From assembly GCA_937892915.1 (NCBI GenBank), contig CALBIC010000031.1, positions 1-36,965 on the forward strand: 36,965 nt of DNA, read 5' to 3'. Each line of letters begins with the position of its first letter. Position 1 is the stretch's first letter. The position numbers and the translations under genes were made by a program. This stretch comes from UBA5972 sp002430125 (GTDB lineage Bacteria > Pseudomonadota > Alphaproteobacteria > Rhodobacterales > Rhodobacteraceae). Shown one piece after another: positions 1 through 8,545 of this stretch. The notes beneath the pieces were generated by a model. That model had not been told where the DNA came from and did not search any database. It saw nothing but the letters and a program-made list of their open reading frames with translations.

Positions 1-356
1 GAAACCGGACAGACCGTATGTTACATAAACCGGACATATCCCGTGTTAGCGACAGGGCAGCAAGACGCCCTTGCAAACTATGAAGGACTGGCACACACTC
101 AAACCGGAATTGTTTAAGAAACAGCCATACTGCCGTCCGGGATGTGACAATTAGCAAATCCGCAGTCTAGACCTTCAGCGCCTGTCTGCCAATCTCGACC
201 GAGCGGCAGGGCGAGTTGATAAAGGGGATGCACAACCACAATTCGCGTTAGTTTCTCGCCGATATTGGCAATCTCGACCCAAATCGAAACAGACGCGGAT
301 TTGCCGTGACCGGCGCCACGATTTGAACGGCCTTTTGCATCGCGGCAACCTCGCGG
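1..356. other. Gene-less left edge with short repeats
   Basis: I see no convincing coding sequence here; all six frames are broken by stops. The motif AAACCGGACA occurs at about 2-11 and 28-37, with a weaker copy (AAACCGGAAT) near 100. The phrase AATCTCGACC occurs at 191-200 and again near 270-279. The same GAAACCGGACA string lies right after the IS30 transposase remnant near 30041, so this may be decayed mobile-element flank. No terminator for the sulfatase gene, which ends at 357 on the minus strand, is evident. Confidence 0.4.
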
Positions 357-1940
357 CTACCAGTTTCCGATCAGAATGCCGCCTTTGCCTTCACCGCTTC
401 GCACCTCGACCACCCCTTGATCAGTGATCGTCACCCGGTTTCGCCGCTTTAATAACCTTTCAAGCAGCATGTCTTTCATCGTGTCGCGCACGTCCACATG
501 TGCTGCTGATCTGCCCAGATCGGTATATTCGTCCGGGTCGTTTTCAAGGTCGAACAATTGCGGCGGAAAGCCGGTGAAATAGATGTATTTCCACCGCTCG
601 GACCGCAACATATAGCCGCGCGCATCAGCGACACCGACACCCAGAGTCTGGCGCGCCGCATAGAATGAATAGTCGATTTCCGAAAATGCCGCGGTTCGCC
701 AATCATCCGGCGTTTCGCCCCGTAACAGCCCACAAAGCGAGCGCCCTTCAAGCCGGTGGCTGGCATCCGGCGCGCCGGTTGCTTCCAGAAATGTCGGAAC
801 AAGATCAATCGCTTCGACAAGTTCGGCGCAGGCTGTGCCGCGGGTTGCGTCCGCCTCGGGCCGGGGATCATAGACAATCAGCGGCACCCGCACCGACACT
901 TCGTGAAACAGTTCCTTTTCGCCCATCCAGTGGTCGCCCAGATAATCCCCGTGATCCGATGTAAAGACGATCATCGTATCGTCGGCCTTGCCGCTTTCCT
1001 CAAGATACGCAAACAGCTTGCCCAAGTGGTCGTCGATCTGTTTGATCAGCCCCATATAGGCCGGCAAAACGGTTTCACGCACCCCTTGGGTCGAGAAACT
1101 TTCGCTGACTTTCATCCCCATAAACGCCCCGTAAACCGGGTTGGGATCGCGGCGCTCATCTTCGCTGCGGATCACGTCCTTGAATGTCTCAGCACCATAC
1201 ATGTCGTGATAGGGCGCAGGCGCGATATAGGGCCAATGTGGTTTGATGAAACTCAGATGACACAGCCACGGCGTATCGCCGGTCTCCTCGATAAATTCGC
1301 GTGCACGTTCGGTCATATAGGCGGTTTCGGAATGTTCCTCCTTGACCCGCGCTGGCAGGTTCGAGTTGCGCAGATACCAGCCGGATAAAACCTCGCCATC
1401 CGGGCCGTCAGCCGAATTTGCAAAGTCATTCCACGGGTTTTCACCTGCATAGCCGTGCATCCGCAAGTAGTCGTTATACCTAAGTTTGCCCCCGCGCTTT
1501 TTCAACAGCGGCGTTGGATGCAGCCCATCATCCCGCTCGTAAGGTTCGAACCCCGGCTGGCTGATGATGCAGCCGATTTCAGTATCAGCCGTCAGCCCAA
1601 GTCGCGCCATACCTTCGGCGTCAGGTGTCATATGCGTCTTGCCGACAACCGCGGTACGCACGCCCAAAGGCCGCAAATAATCCCCCAGCGTCAACTCGCC
1701 AATCGGCAACGGCACCCGGTTCCAGGTTGATCCATGGCTGAACACCGTCCGTCCGGTATAGCACGAGGCGCGCGACGGCCCACAAACCGGCGACTGGACA
1801 TAGGCGCGGTCAAACCGAACGCCCTTGGCCGCCAGTTTGTCGATATTGGGCGTGTGCAAATGCTTGTGCCCGTAACATGACAAGTAATCCCAGCGAAGTT
1901 GGTCCGCCATTATGAACAGGATATTCTTAATTTTCGTCAT
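357..1940 (-). CDS. Type I sulfatase / phosphonate monoester hydrolase family protein
   Basis: This is a 527-residue alkaline-phosphatase-superfamily hydrolase, expected to cleave sulfate esters or phosphonate monoesters. The start is the ATG at 1940, preceded by AAAAGGGA six bases upstream; an upstream in-frame ATG lacks a good site. The N-terminal metal-binding aspartate lies in FIMADQLRWDYLSCYG (about D13). The formylglycine motif CGPSRASCYTG puts the modified cysteine at C53, so activity needs a formylglycine-generating enzyme, which is not in this window. KPHWPY (about 233-238) and the metal motif FTSDHGDYLGDH (326-337) followed by GEKELF complete the active site. No signal peptide is visible, which fits the cytoplasmic phosphonate monoester hydrolase/arylsulfatase branch rather than exported sulfatases. 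The substrate cannot be told from sequence. It lies alone, downstream of a small cupin gene. Confidence 0.9.
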   Translation of the reverse strand: MTKIKNILFIMADQLRWDYLSCYGHKHLHTPNIDKLAAKGVRFDRAYVQSPVCGPSRASCYTGRTVFSHGSTWNRVPLPIGELTLGDYLRPLGVRTAVVGKTHMTPDAEGMARLGLTADTEIGCIISQPGFEPYERDDGLHPTPLLKKRGGKLRYNDYLRMHGYAGENPWNDFANSADGPDGEVLSGWYLRNSNLPARVKEEHSETAYMTERAREFIEETGDTPWLCHLSFIKPHWPYIAPAPYHDMYGAETFKDVIRSEDERRDPNPVYGAFMGMKVSESFSTQGVRETVLPAYMGLIKQIDDHLGKLFAYLEESGKADDTMIVFTSDHGDYLGDHWMGEKELFHEVSVRVPLIVYDPRPEADATRGTACAELVEAIDLVPTFLEATGAPDASHRLEGRSLCGLLRGETPDDWRTAAFSEIDYSFYAARQTLGVGVADARGYMLRSERWKYIYFTGFPPQLFDLENDPDEYTDLGRSAAHVDVRDTMKDMLLERLLKRRNRVTITDQGVVEVRSGEGKGGILIGNW

Positions 1941-2024
1941 GACGTCCCTTTTCATTCCACGTGAAGGCATGCGCCCGAAACTGTTCGCAAAAACAAAGAT
2001 CAATTCACCGTCATTGGCAAGGGA

Positions 2025-2170
2025 TTAGCTCAGCAAAAACCCAAACCGCCCGATATCGCTGCCTGTCGCGAACCGCTGAACATCGGCGCGTGCCAAAAGT
2101 GCAAACAGGTCAGGGATTTCCGAGGCCAGACCGTCACCACGACCCCCAACGCAATCAACTGGGTCCCGCC
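2025..2170 (-). pseudogene. Possible C-terminal remnant of an unidentified gene
   Basis: On the minus strand just downstream of the cupin stop codon, an open frame ending in TAA at 2025 reads as a protein-like tail with segments GLASEIPDLFALLARADVQ and GSDIGRFGFLLS. Composition and codon usage look coding, unlike the other frames here. There is no start codon or ribosome-binding site, and I do not recognise the family. It is either the end of a deleted gene or chance. The adjacent ORF fragments on the plus strand look like noise. Confidence 0.3.
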
Positions 2171-2176
2171 GACGGA

Positions 2177-2572
2177 TTAGACCGCATAATCCGCATCACT
2201 TACATGCTCAAGCCAATCAGCAACCCCCCCGTCAAGCGCCTCCTGCATTGCCAGATGCACCATCCCAACCGTTGCCGAAGCTCCGTGCCAATGCTCTTCT
2301 GACGGCGATATCCACACTGTATCACCAGGCAAAATCTGCTGTGGCGCCTCGCCACGTCGCCCAACCAACCCGACACCACTCAGCACATAAAGCGTCTGGC
2401 CCAAAGGGTGCGTATGCCAAGCCGTACGTCCGCCCGGTTCAAATGAAACCCACAAGGCGCGCAATCGTGCCGGATCAGGCGCTTCGATAATCGGGTCTTG
2501 CCAAACCGTGCCGGTAAACCAATCGCTGCGCGCCTTGGTCGTCGGTCGTGTTCCGTTGGGAATGATTTTCAT
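2177..2572 (-). CDS. Small single-domain cupin protein
   Basis: This 131-residue protein has one cupin beta-barrel. The first cupin motif is GGRTAWHTHPLGQTLYVLSG, with two histidines and a glutamine in place of the usual glutamate; the second is PGDTVWISPSEEHWHGA, with further histidines that could bind a metal. It resembles the small cupins annotated as hydroxynitrile-lyase-like or carboxymuconolactone-decarboxylase-associated, which are mostly of unknown function. The ATG at 2572 is chosen because GGAG sits six bases before it; an ATG six codons upstream has no such site. It is probably cytoplasmic and transcribed alone or with the sulfatase gene downstream. The substrate is unknown. Confidence 0.8.
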   Translation of the reverse strand: MKIIPNGTRPTTKARSDWFTGTVWQDPIIEAPDPARLRALWVSFEPGGRTAWHTHPLGQTLYVLSGVGLVGRRGEAPQQILPGDTVWISPSEEHWHGASATVGMVHLAMQEALDGGVADWLEHVSDADYAV

Positions 2573-3092
2573 GGGCCGCTCCATTGGCATTTACATCGCC
2601 CAAGACTGACGCCAAGCCCGCCATAAGTCGAGCCTTTTCACCCCGCATTCGGTCAAAGTCGCAAGCCAGCTCTAAACATATTTCAAACACGTCTTAGGTC
2701 CGAGCGCTTTCAGCCAAGCGTCCCGCCGCGCAGCGGCTAAAAGGAACGGCGCAAAGCGCCTCCGTTTGCTTGCTTGATGAAAATAACAGTTCCGGCCGAC
2801 GTTCCAGAAAACCCGTCACAAGTCCAAAACATCGCACGATTTATGCGTTAGGATAAAGAACTATGCCACCCCATACGGTGCGCACGACGACTGTGCAAGC
2901 CGCGCACCAACGCAAGGAACCCGTCGAACGGGGCGGTGGGGCGGCAAATTCGACAGGCCCGTGCTATCGGCCCAGCCGGGATCAATCGCCTTACCATTCA
3001 ACAAGACGCGCGCGCACCATTTTGAATAAGTCGAGGTATCCAGAATAATCGTCGTTAACTCTGCTGGCGTTGCTTCACACTGCCACCGGGGT
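2573..3092. other. Gene-poor stretch, possibly decayed
   Basis: No ORF here has a credible start and composition. Small hairpins are visible: GCCGC-GCA-GCGGC and GGCGC-AAA-GCGCC around 2728-2762. On the minus strand near 2900-3070 a frame of about 60 codons contains LDTSTYSKWCARVLLNGK, which looks protein-like but has no start and no family I recognise. The promoter of the cupin gene should lie at the left end. Loss of former genes is a plausible explanation but is not shown. Confidence 0.35.
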
Positions 3093-4076
3093 TTACGTCA
3101 AACTGTTTTGCCTGCTTGATCGCTTCATCCGCCCTGAAATGGCGGCAACCAAATACCCCTTGCCCAGTCGGGAACGGATCAGGCTCGGCCACCAGATACA
3201 CAGCATGCCCAGTAGCGCCAGTGGCACCATTGTAAGTGCGCACAACCACGCAACCCCGACATAAACATCCTGAACCGAAACCACCGCCCCATCCAGTACC
3301 AACGTGGCCAAAACCCCATGCCCCACAAGCGGATTGACCAGATATTCAACGGCAAACGCCAGATAGAGTGTCGGAACAGTCCACCAGATCAGCGCGGATT
3401 GCACAGACGTTCGCACAGAAAACGGCGCTGACAACGACGCAGGCAATCGCGCCGTCTGAAGCCGCAGGGCAAATACCCGAAACATCAGCCACGTAACAAC
3501 AAACCAGCCCAGATAATTCAGTTTCGGCACACCGAAATGCACCCCTCCATCGGTCCAGATCCACCGCCCCTCAACAGTTGCGCGCAACGGGTCCATCGAC
3601 AGATCCCAAATCACCATCAGACACGCCGCCAAAACCGGCACCCAGCGCAACCCGACCGCATCAAGTCGCACCTCGCCTTGTCCAAGGATCAGTGTTGCCA
3701 GAGACCAGGACGCATAGCCCATAATCCCGTACGCCGGCAGCACAAACACCGGAACATGCCCCAGAAACGGTGCCATCTGATCGGTATAGTGATAGTTGCC
3801 AAATGGAATGCCAGTCACGATGCTGACAGTCTCAAAGGTCCAGCTAATGGCAAAAACCACCAGAATAAACTCTTGGATCAAGGCCGGACCGTAACGCGCT
3901 GCGCCGTGGATCAACACATAAGCGATCATCGCCCCGGCCACCAATGCCGGCGAATATTGCTTTAACCCACCAAGCGGCGAGCCCAGCGCATACAGGAAGT
4001 TTCCAAACCATGCGACCAGCACAAGCGCTATCAGAGTATAGGGTAAAAGCAGCTGTTTTGTTGATTTCTGCTGCAT
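3093..4076 (-). CDS. Carotenoid biosynthesis membrane protein (DUF422/CruF-like)
   Basis: This 327-residue polytopic membrane protein belongs to the Carot_biosynth (PF04240) family, whose members include CruF-type 1',2'-hydratases and bisanhydrobacterioruberin hydratase acting on acyclic carotenoid ends. Visible family marks are GIPFGNYHYTD, the hydrophobic LPAYGIMGYASWSLATLIL, WDLSMDPLR and GGVHFGVPKLNYLGWFVV, spread over about eight predicted membrane spans. The ATG at 4076 is preceded by GAGGGG; a longer frame starting at 4172 lacks a site and would add a non-family extension. No other carotenoid gene is nearby, so it stands alone. The exact reaction in this organism is inference. It is divergent from a dehydratase pseudogene. 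Confidence 0.82.
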   Translation of the reverse strand: MQQKSTKQLLLPYTLIALVLVAWFGNFLYALGSPLGGLKQYSPALVAGAMIAYVLIHGAARYGPALIQEFILVVFAISWTFETVSIVTGIPFGNYHYTDQMAPFLGHVPVFVLPAYGIMGYASWSLATLILGQGEVRLDAVGLRWVPVLAACLMVIWDLSMDPLRATVEGRWIWTDGGVHFGVPKLNYLGWFVVTWLMFRVFALRLQTARLPASLSAPFSVRTSVQSALIWWTVPTLYLAFAVEYLVNPLVGHGVLATLVLDGAVVSVQDVYVGVAWLCALTMVPLALLGMLCIWWPSLIRSRLGKGYLVAAISGRMKRSSRQNSLT

Positions 4077-4185
4077 CGCCCCTCGTACAACATTACTGAT
4101 ATCTCCCCTGTTACGCGGGGTTAAGTAAGTTAACAATAATGTCTTCAAGAACACAACACCTATGGCGCCCAAGCCGCCGGCTCAG

Positions 4186-4744
4186 GCTTTCACGAACAAC
4201 GTGCGCGGATGGTCGGACAAACTGTCCGCCTGTCCTTAGCAAGGCATTTGAAGCCGAAATTCTGCTGCAACTTCAAACCATGCAGCCGGTGGGGTCGTTC
4301 AAGCTGCGCGGTGCAGCGAATGCCGTTTTGAGCCGTCCGGCGGGCGTCACCGGCGTCACTCTTGTTCAACCGGCAATCACGGCCGAAGGGTTGCCTTTGC
4401 GGCGGCGCACCCTTGCATCCGCGCGGGCCACCCGGTCGAGGTTGACGAGTTCCCGTCACTGGCCGACAGCCACGAGGGGCGGAATATTCCCCGACCACCA
4501 CCCGACCCTCAGCTTGTGCCGCGCCATGCAGACGCTATTTTGTCAAGACCGACTGGTGGCCGAAGAATCAACCTTCGTTGGCTTGACGGGCCTGCAAACC
4601 GGTCACTTCGAAAACCTGAAAGGCCCGGTCGGGTTGGGGATTTCCGGGCGCAATGTCGATGCGCGGATGTTCGTTGATATCCTGAATGGCCGTGACGTTG
4701 ACCTTGGCGCGCCCCATATCAAAGGCAGTCCTTATCCGGATTAA
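4186..4744 (+). pseudogene. Frameshifted threonine/serine dehydratase (EutB-like) remnant
   Basis: The region holds pieces of a PLP-dependent threonine dehydratase family enzyme in different frames. One frame gives LQTMQPVGSFKLRGAANAVL, with the PLP-binding lysine context SFKLRGAAN. A second frame continues with STGNHGRRVAFAAAH, the conserved substrate/PLP-loop region. The first frame then resumes with CQDRLVAEESTFVG and a C-terminal ISGRNVD motif. The distance between the second and third pieces is far too short, so there is an internal deletion as well as frameshifts. An intact enzyme would be about 320-340 residues. The best match by memory is the EutB-like dehydratase of hydroxyectoine catabolism, but ordinary threonine dehydratase is possible. 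It is not expected to be functional. Confidence 0.75.
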
Positions 4745-4822
4745 ACCAATTGCGATCAAATTTCATTTGCAACCCGGCATTTGCCCGCTAATCTGATCGT
4801 TCCTGAATTTCCGAGGGCCAGA

Positions 4823-5323
4823 ATGATTGCTGATCTAAGCCGCACTGACTTTGTCGCCCGCTTTGGCGGTGTTTACGAACATTCCCGCTGGGTGGCCGAG
4901 AAATGCTTTGAAGATGGAATGCACCACACTGCGGTATTGCCGTCCGATCTTGCTGGCCCGATGTCGCACCTCGTCGAAGCTGCCGGGCCCGAGCCGCAAA
5001 TGATCCTGCTGCGGGCCCACCCTGATCTGGCCGGAAAACTGGCGCGCAGCGGCACGCTGACGGCGGAAAGTACCTCAGAACAGGCGGGGGCTGGATTGGA
5101 CGAATGCACCGAAGCCGAGTTTCAGGAATTCACCGCACTCAACACCGCCTATCGCAAAAAGTTCGGCTTTCCCTACATATTGGCCGTCAAAGGTCGCCAC
5201 CGCACCGAAATCCTTGAAAACTTTCGCAAGCGCGTGCCAAACGACATGGCAGCCGAGTTTCGCGAGGCATTAAATCAGGTTCACCAGATCGCCAAACTGC
5301 GCCTGACTGTCCTTGACGGCTAA
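4823..5323 (+). CDS. uraD: 2-oxo-4-hydroxy-4-carboxy-5-ureidoimidazoline (OHCU) decarboxylase
   Basis: UraD carries out the last step that turns urate into S-allantoin, decarboxylating OHCU after uricase and hydroxyisourate hydrolase. The 166-residue product has the family's usual length. HPDLAGKLA carries the catalytic histidine (about H66), SEQAGAGLD the catalytic glutamate (about E86), and FPYILAVKGR is the conserved C-terminal segment. The ATG at 4823 has GAGGGC just upstream; an upstream in-frame TTG at 4781 is less likely. No hydroxyisourate hydrolase or uricase gene is adjacent, but ureidoglycolate lyase and ureidoglycine aminohydrolase genes lie near 32-33 kb. A helicase gene follows after 40 bases on the same strand, so the two may be co-transcribed without a functional link. 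Confidence 0.93.
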   Translation: MIADLSRTDFVARFGGVYEHSRWVAEKCFEDGMHHTAVLPSDLAGPMSHLVEAAGPEPQMILLRAHPDLAGKLARSGTLTAESTSEQAGAGLDECTEAEFQEFTALNTAYRKKFGFPYILAVKGRHRTEILENFRKRVPNDMAAEFREALNQVHQIAKLRLTVLDG

Positions 5324-5363
5324 GCCGCTGTTCACCGCCACGGTTAGCGGATAGCGTCTGACT

Positions 5364-7769
5364 ATGCCTGACCTGCCCGCAAATTTCGCCGCCTGGTTTG
5401 CCCGCAAGGGCTGGGAACTGCACCCACATCAAGCCGATCTGCTGGCCTATGCAACCGAACCCGCAACCTTGCTGATCGCCCCCACGGGCGGCGGCAAAAC
5501 GCTGGCCGGTTTCCTGCCGACATTGGTTGAATTGGCTGCAACGCCGCATAAAGGTATGCACACGCTTTATGTCTCGCCGCTTAAGGCGCTAACTGCGGAT
5601 ATTCGTCGCAATCTTGGCAGCCCGATTACCGATCTTGGCCTGCCGATAAGGGTCGAAGACCGCACTGGCGACACGTCCTATACCAAACGCCAGCGCCAGC
5701 GTGCTGATCCGCCTGACATTCTGCTGACCACACCTGAAAGTCTGGCGCTGCTGCTATCCTACCCCGACGCCCCGCGAATATTTGCGGGATTACAACGGGT
5801 TATCGTCGATGAAATCCACGCCCTGGCGGAAAGTAAACGCGGCGATCAGATGATGCTGTGCCTTGCGCGACTGGAAAGCCTTGCCCCCGGCCTCAGGCGC
5901 GTTGGCCTGTCGGCAACCGTGGAAGACCCCGAAGGTTTGGCCGCGTTCATGGCATCAACGGGCACCCCGTGCCGCATACTGCACGCCGATCCCGGCCCTG
6001 ATCCCGATATCGAAATCCTTGACACCATCGCCGCGCCGCCTTGGAATGGCGCCGGTGCCCATTATGCAATTCCAGAAATCCTCGAGCGGGTGAAAAAAGC
6101 CAAAACCACCCTGATCTTCATCAATACCCGCGCGCAGGCCGAGCTGTTCTTTCGCGCGATCTGGATGGCCAATGACGGTGTTTTGCCCATCGGCTTGCAT
6201 CACGGGTCGCTATCGCGCGAAGTCCGCGACCGGGTCGAAGCGGCAATGGTTGCTGGCGAATTACGCGCTATTGTTTGCACCGGCACGCTTGATCTGGGGA
6301 TCGACTGGGGCAATGTTGATCTGGTCATTCAGGTAGGGGCGCCGAAAAATATCAAGCGACTGGTGCAGCGGATTGGCCGCGCCAATCACCGCTATAACGC
6401 ACCGTCCCACGCCATCCTTGTGCCCGCCAACCGGTTCGAGGTGGTCGAATGCCGCGCTGCCCTTGAAGCGGTCTATGCCCGCGAACTTGACGGCGATCCA
6501 CGCGGCCCCGGCCCGCGCGATGTTCTGTGCCAGCACATCCTGATCGCCGCCTGTTCCGGTGGTTTCGACACCGAAACCTTGTTTGGCGAAATCCGCAACG
6601 CTGGCCCATATCACGACATCACCCGGCAGGATTTTGACGACTGCGTGGATTTCTGCGCGACCGGTGGCTATGCCCTGAAGGCCTATGACAAATGGCAACG
6701 CCTGAAACGCGGCTCCGATGGCATCTGGGCCTTACGCGACCCACGCGCCGCGCAAAGCATCCGGATGAACCTTGGCACCATCGTTGACACCGAAACGCTG
6801 GCCGTGCGCCTGAAAAGCCGAGGCAGTGGGCGACCCCTGGGCGAGATCGAAGAAAGCTTTGCCGCCACCTTAACCCCCGGCGACACATTCCTGATCGGCG
6901 GCGAAGTGGTGACATTTCACAGCTTGCGCGAAATGACCGTGCAGGTCACCCGCGAATCGACCAAAAAACCCAAGATCGCGGTCTTCAGCGGCACCCAATT
7001 CGCCACCTCAACCGTGCTCAGCCATCGGGTTCTGGACAAACTGCAAGCCCCCGACTGGCCGGACCTGCCGCGCCATACCTCGGACTGGCTGCACCACCAA
7101 CGCACCATTTCCCGCATGCCCACGCGCGACCGCCTGCTGGTCGAAAGCTTTCAGGCTGACAGCCGCGAGTTCACCTGCATTTACGGTTTCGCCGGACGCA
7201 ACGCCCTGCAAACGCTCGGCCTTTTACTGACCAAACGGATGGAGTTTGCCGGTCTAAATCCGCTGGGCTTTGTATCCACCGATTACGCCCTGCTGATCTG
7301 GGGCTTAGAACAAATGACCGATCCGGCGCGGTTTTTTGTCCGCGAAGGGCTGGCCGAAGGGCTTGAGACTTGGCTGGCAGGCAACGCCGTGATGAAGCGC
7401 AGTTTTCGAAATGTTGCCACCATCGCCGGACTGATTGAAAAGAACCTGCCGGGAAGGCGTAAATCAGGACGGCAAGCGACGTTCTCGTCAGACATTCTTT
7501 ATGACACGCTGTTGAAATACGACCCCGATCACCTGCTGATGCGCCTGACCCGGCTGGAAGCAATGCGCGGCCTTGTTGATTTCGCCCGGATCGAGGAAAT
7601 GCTGGACCGCATAGGTGGCAAAGTCGATCACGTCATTGCCCCGCACGTCACCCCACTGGCAGCACCCTTATTGCTTGAAATCGGCAAAGTCCCGATCCGG
7701 GGCGCCGCCGAGGAACATCTGCTGGCCGAAGCCGCCGAACAGATGATGGCCGCAGCTGGCCTTGCCTGA
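5364..7769 (+). CDS. Ligase-associated DNA damage response DEXH box helicase (Lhr-like)
   Basis: This is an 801-residue superfamily 2 helicase of the Lhr-like group that usually sits in a four-gene cassette with an ATP-dependent DNA ligase, an mRNA 3'-end-processing-factor-like exonuclease and PdeM. Motifs appear in order: Walker A APTGGGKT (39-46), DEIH box VDEIHAL (about 150), GLSATV, helicase C motifs TGTLDLGIDWG and QRIGRANHR, and a C-terminal Lhr winged-helix/accessory region. It is presumed to unwind or remodel damaged DNA in the cytoplasm. The PdeM gene follows 113 bases downstream. The ligase and exonuclease genes that would usually lie upstream are absent; uraD occupies that position. 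The start at 5364 fits the beginning of homologues as I know them, though its ribosome-binding site is weak. Confidence 0.93.
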   Translation: MPDLPANFAAWFARKGWELHPHQADLLAYATEPATLLIAPTGGGKTLAGFLPTLVELAATPHKGMHTLYVSPLKALTADIRRNLGSPITDLGLPIRVEDRTGDTSYTKRQRQRADPPDILLTTPESLALLLSYPDAPRIFAGLQRVIVDEIHALAESKRGDQMMLCLARLESLAPGLRRVGLSATVEDPEGLAAFMASTGTPCRILHADPGPDPDIEILDTIAAPPWNGAGAHYAIPEILERVKKAKTTLIFINTRAQAELFFRAIWMANDGVLPIGLHHGSLSREVRDRVEAAMVAGELRAIVCTGTLDLGIDWGNVDLVIQVGAPKNIKRLVQRIGRANHRYNAPSHAILVPANRFEVVECRAALEAVYARELDGDPRGPGPRDVLCQHILIAACSGGFDTETLFGEIRNAGPYHDITRQDFDDCVDFCATGGYALKAYDKWQRLKRGSDGIWALRDPRAAQSIRMNLGTIVDTETLAVRLKSRGSGRPLGEIEESFAATLTPGDTFLIGGEVVTFHSLREMTVQVTRESTKKPKIAVFSGTQFATSTVLSHRVLDKLQAPDWPDLPRHTSDWLHHQRTISRMPTRDRLLVESFQADSREFTCIYGFAGRNALQTLGLLLTKRMEFAGLNPLGFVSTDYALLIWGLEQMTDPARFFVREGLAEGLETWLAGNAVMKRSFRNVATIAGLIEKNLPGRRKSGRQATFSSDILYDTLLKYDPDHLLMRLTRLEAMRGLVDFARIEEMLDRIGGKVDHVIAPHVTPLAAPLLLEIGKVPIRGAAEEHLLAEAAEQMMAAAGLA

Positions 7770-7882
7770 TAAGCTGGCGACGCAAGCTAATTTCTGCCTG
7801 ACGGCGAGATATTTTCGCCCAGCCCGTGCAGGGGTCGTACTAACACTTGCAACACCCCCCAAGACTGGTGTTTTGTGACACC

Positions 7883-8545
7883 ATGCGAACCTATGAATTT
7901 TCCCTGAACGGTGCCCATCTAACCGCCCTTCCCAGCGGCGCGTTATGGTGGGCGCAAACCGGCATTCTATGTGTGTCTGACCTGCATTTCGGCAAATCCC
8001 AACGGATCGCGCGGCGCGGTGGCAGCATGTTGCCACCCTATGATAACCGCGAAACCCTGGCCCGTCTTGAGGCCGATATACTGACAAGAAATCCCCAGAC
8101 AATCGTCTGTCTTGGCGACAGTTTCGACGATCTTGCCGCTGCCGAGGAACTGGATCCTTCGGATGAACGTTGGCTGACCTGCCTGATGGCGGGGCGCAAA
8201 TGGATCTGGATTGAAGGCAATCACGATCCCGGTCCGGTTGGCATTGGCGGCACCCACCTGCAACAGTTGAAATCCGGCCCGCTGGTTTTTCGCCATATTG
8301 CCGATCCTGATGCAACCGGCGAGGTTTCGGGCCACTTTCACCCAAAAACGAGCGTTACAGTCAAGGGGCGCACCGTCAGCCGGCCTTGCTTTCTGCTGGA
8401 TGACCGTCGCATGGTTCTGCCGGCTTTTGGCACCTATACTGGCGGATTGCGCAGTGATGCGGCCGTGTTGCGCGAATTGATGGCCGCCGGCGCTTTGTCC
8501 GTCTTGACCGGCAAAAAGGCGCAACCGGTGCCGATGCGCCTTTAG
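7883..8545 (+). CDS. pdeM: Ligase-associated DNA damage response endonuclease PdeM
   Basis: This 220-residue calcineurin-like metallophosphoesterase has all metal-binding blocks: VSDLHFGKS, CLGDSFDD, IEGNHDPG and SGHFHPK. That spacing and the YEFSLNGAHLTALPSGALWW start identify the PdeM family that accompanies the Lhr-like helicase and an ATP-dependent ligase in many bacteria. A role in end processing during DNA repair is inferred from that association. The ATG at 7883 is chosen because family proteins begin near here; a TTG at 7847 is possible. No strong ribosome-binding site is visible. Its TAG stop shares bases with the TAA stop of the convergent folD gene, giving a 4-base tail-to-tail overlap. 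Confidence 0.9.
   Translation: MRTYEFSLNGAHLTALPSGALWWAQTGILCVSDLHFGKSQRIARRGGSMLPPYDNRETLARLEADILTRNPQTIVCLGDSFDDLAAAEELDPSDERWLTCLMAGRKWIWIEGNHDPGPVGIGGTHLQQLKSGPLVFRHIADPDATGEVSGHFHPKTSVTVKGRTVSRPCFLLDDRRMVLPAFGTYTGGLRSDAAVLRELMAAGALSVLTGKKAQPVPMRL

Noticed and set aside
1545..1562. GGTTCGAACCCC, resembling a tRNA T-loop
   Set aside because: It lies inside the sulfatase coding sequence and no other tRNA arms are near.
2020..2095. tRNA-like GGATTAGCTCAG string
   Set aside because: The D-arm-like start is not followed by an anticodon stem or a GGTTCGAATCC T-arm at the right distance, so no cloverleaf can be drawn.
1961..2302. Plus-strand ORF of 113 codons across the sulfatase/cupin gap
   Set aside because: It overlaps the cupin gene in the wrong strand, has no ribosome-binding site, and its composition is not protein-like.
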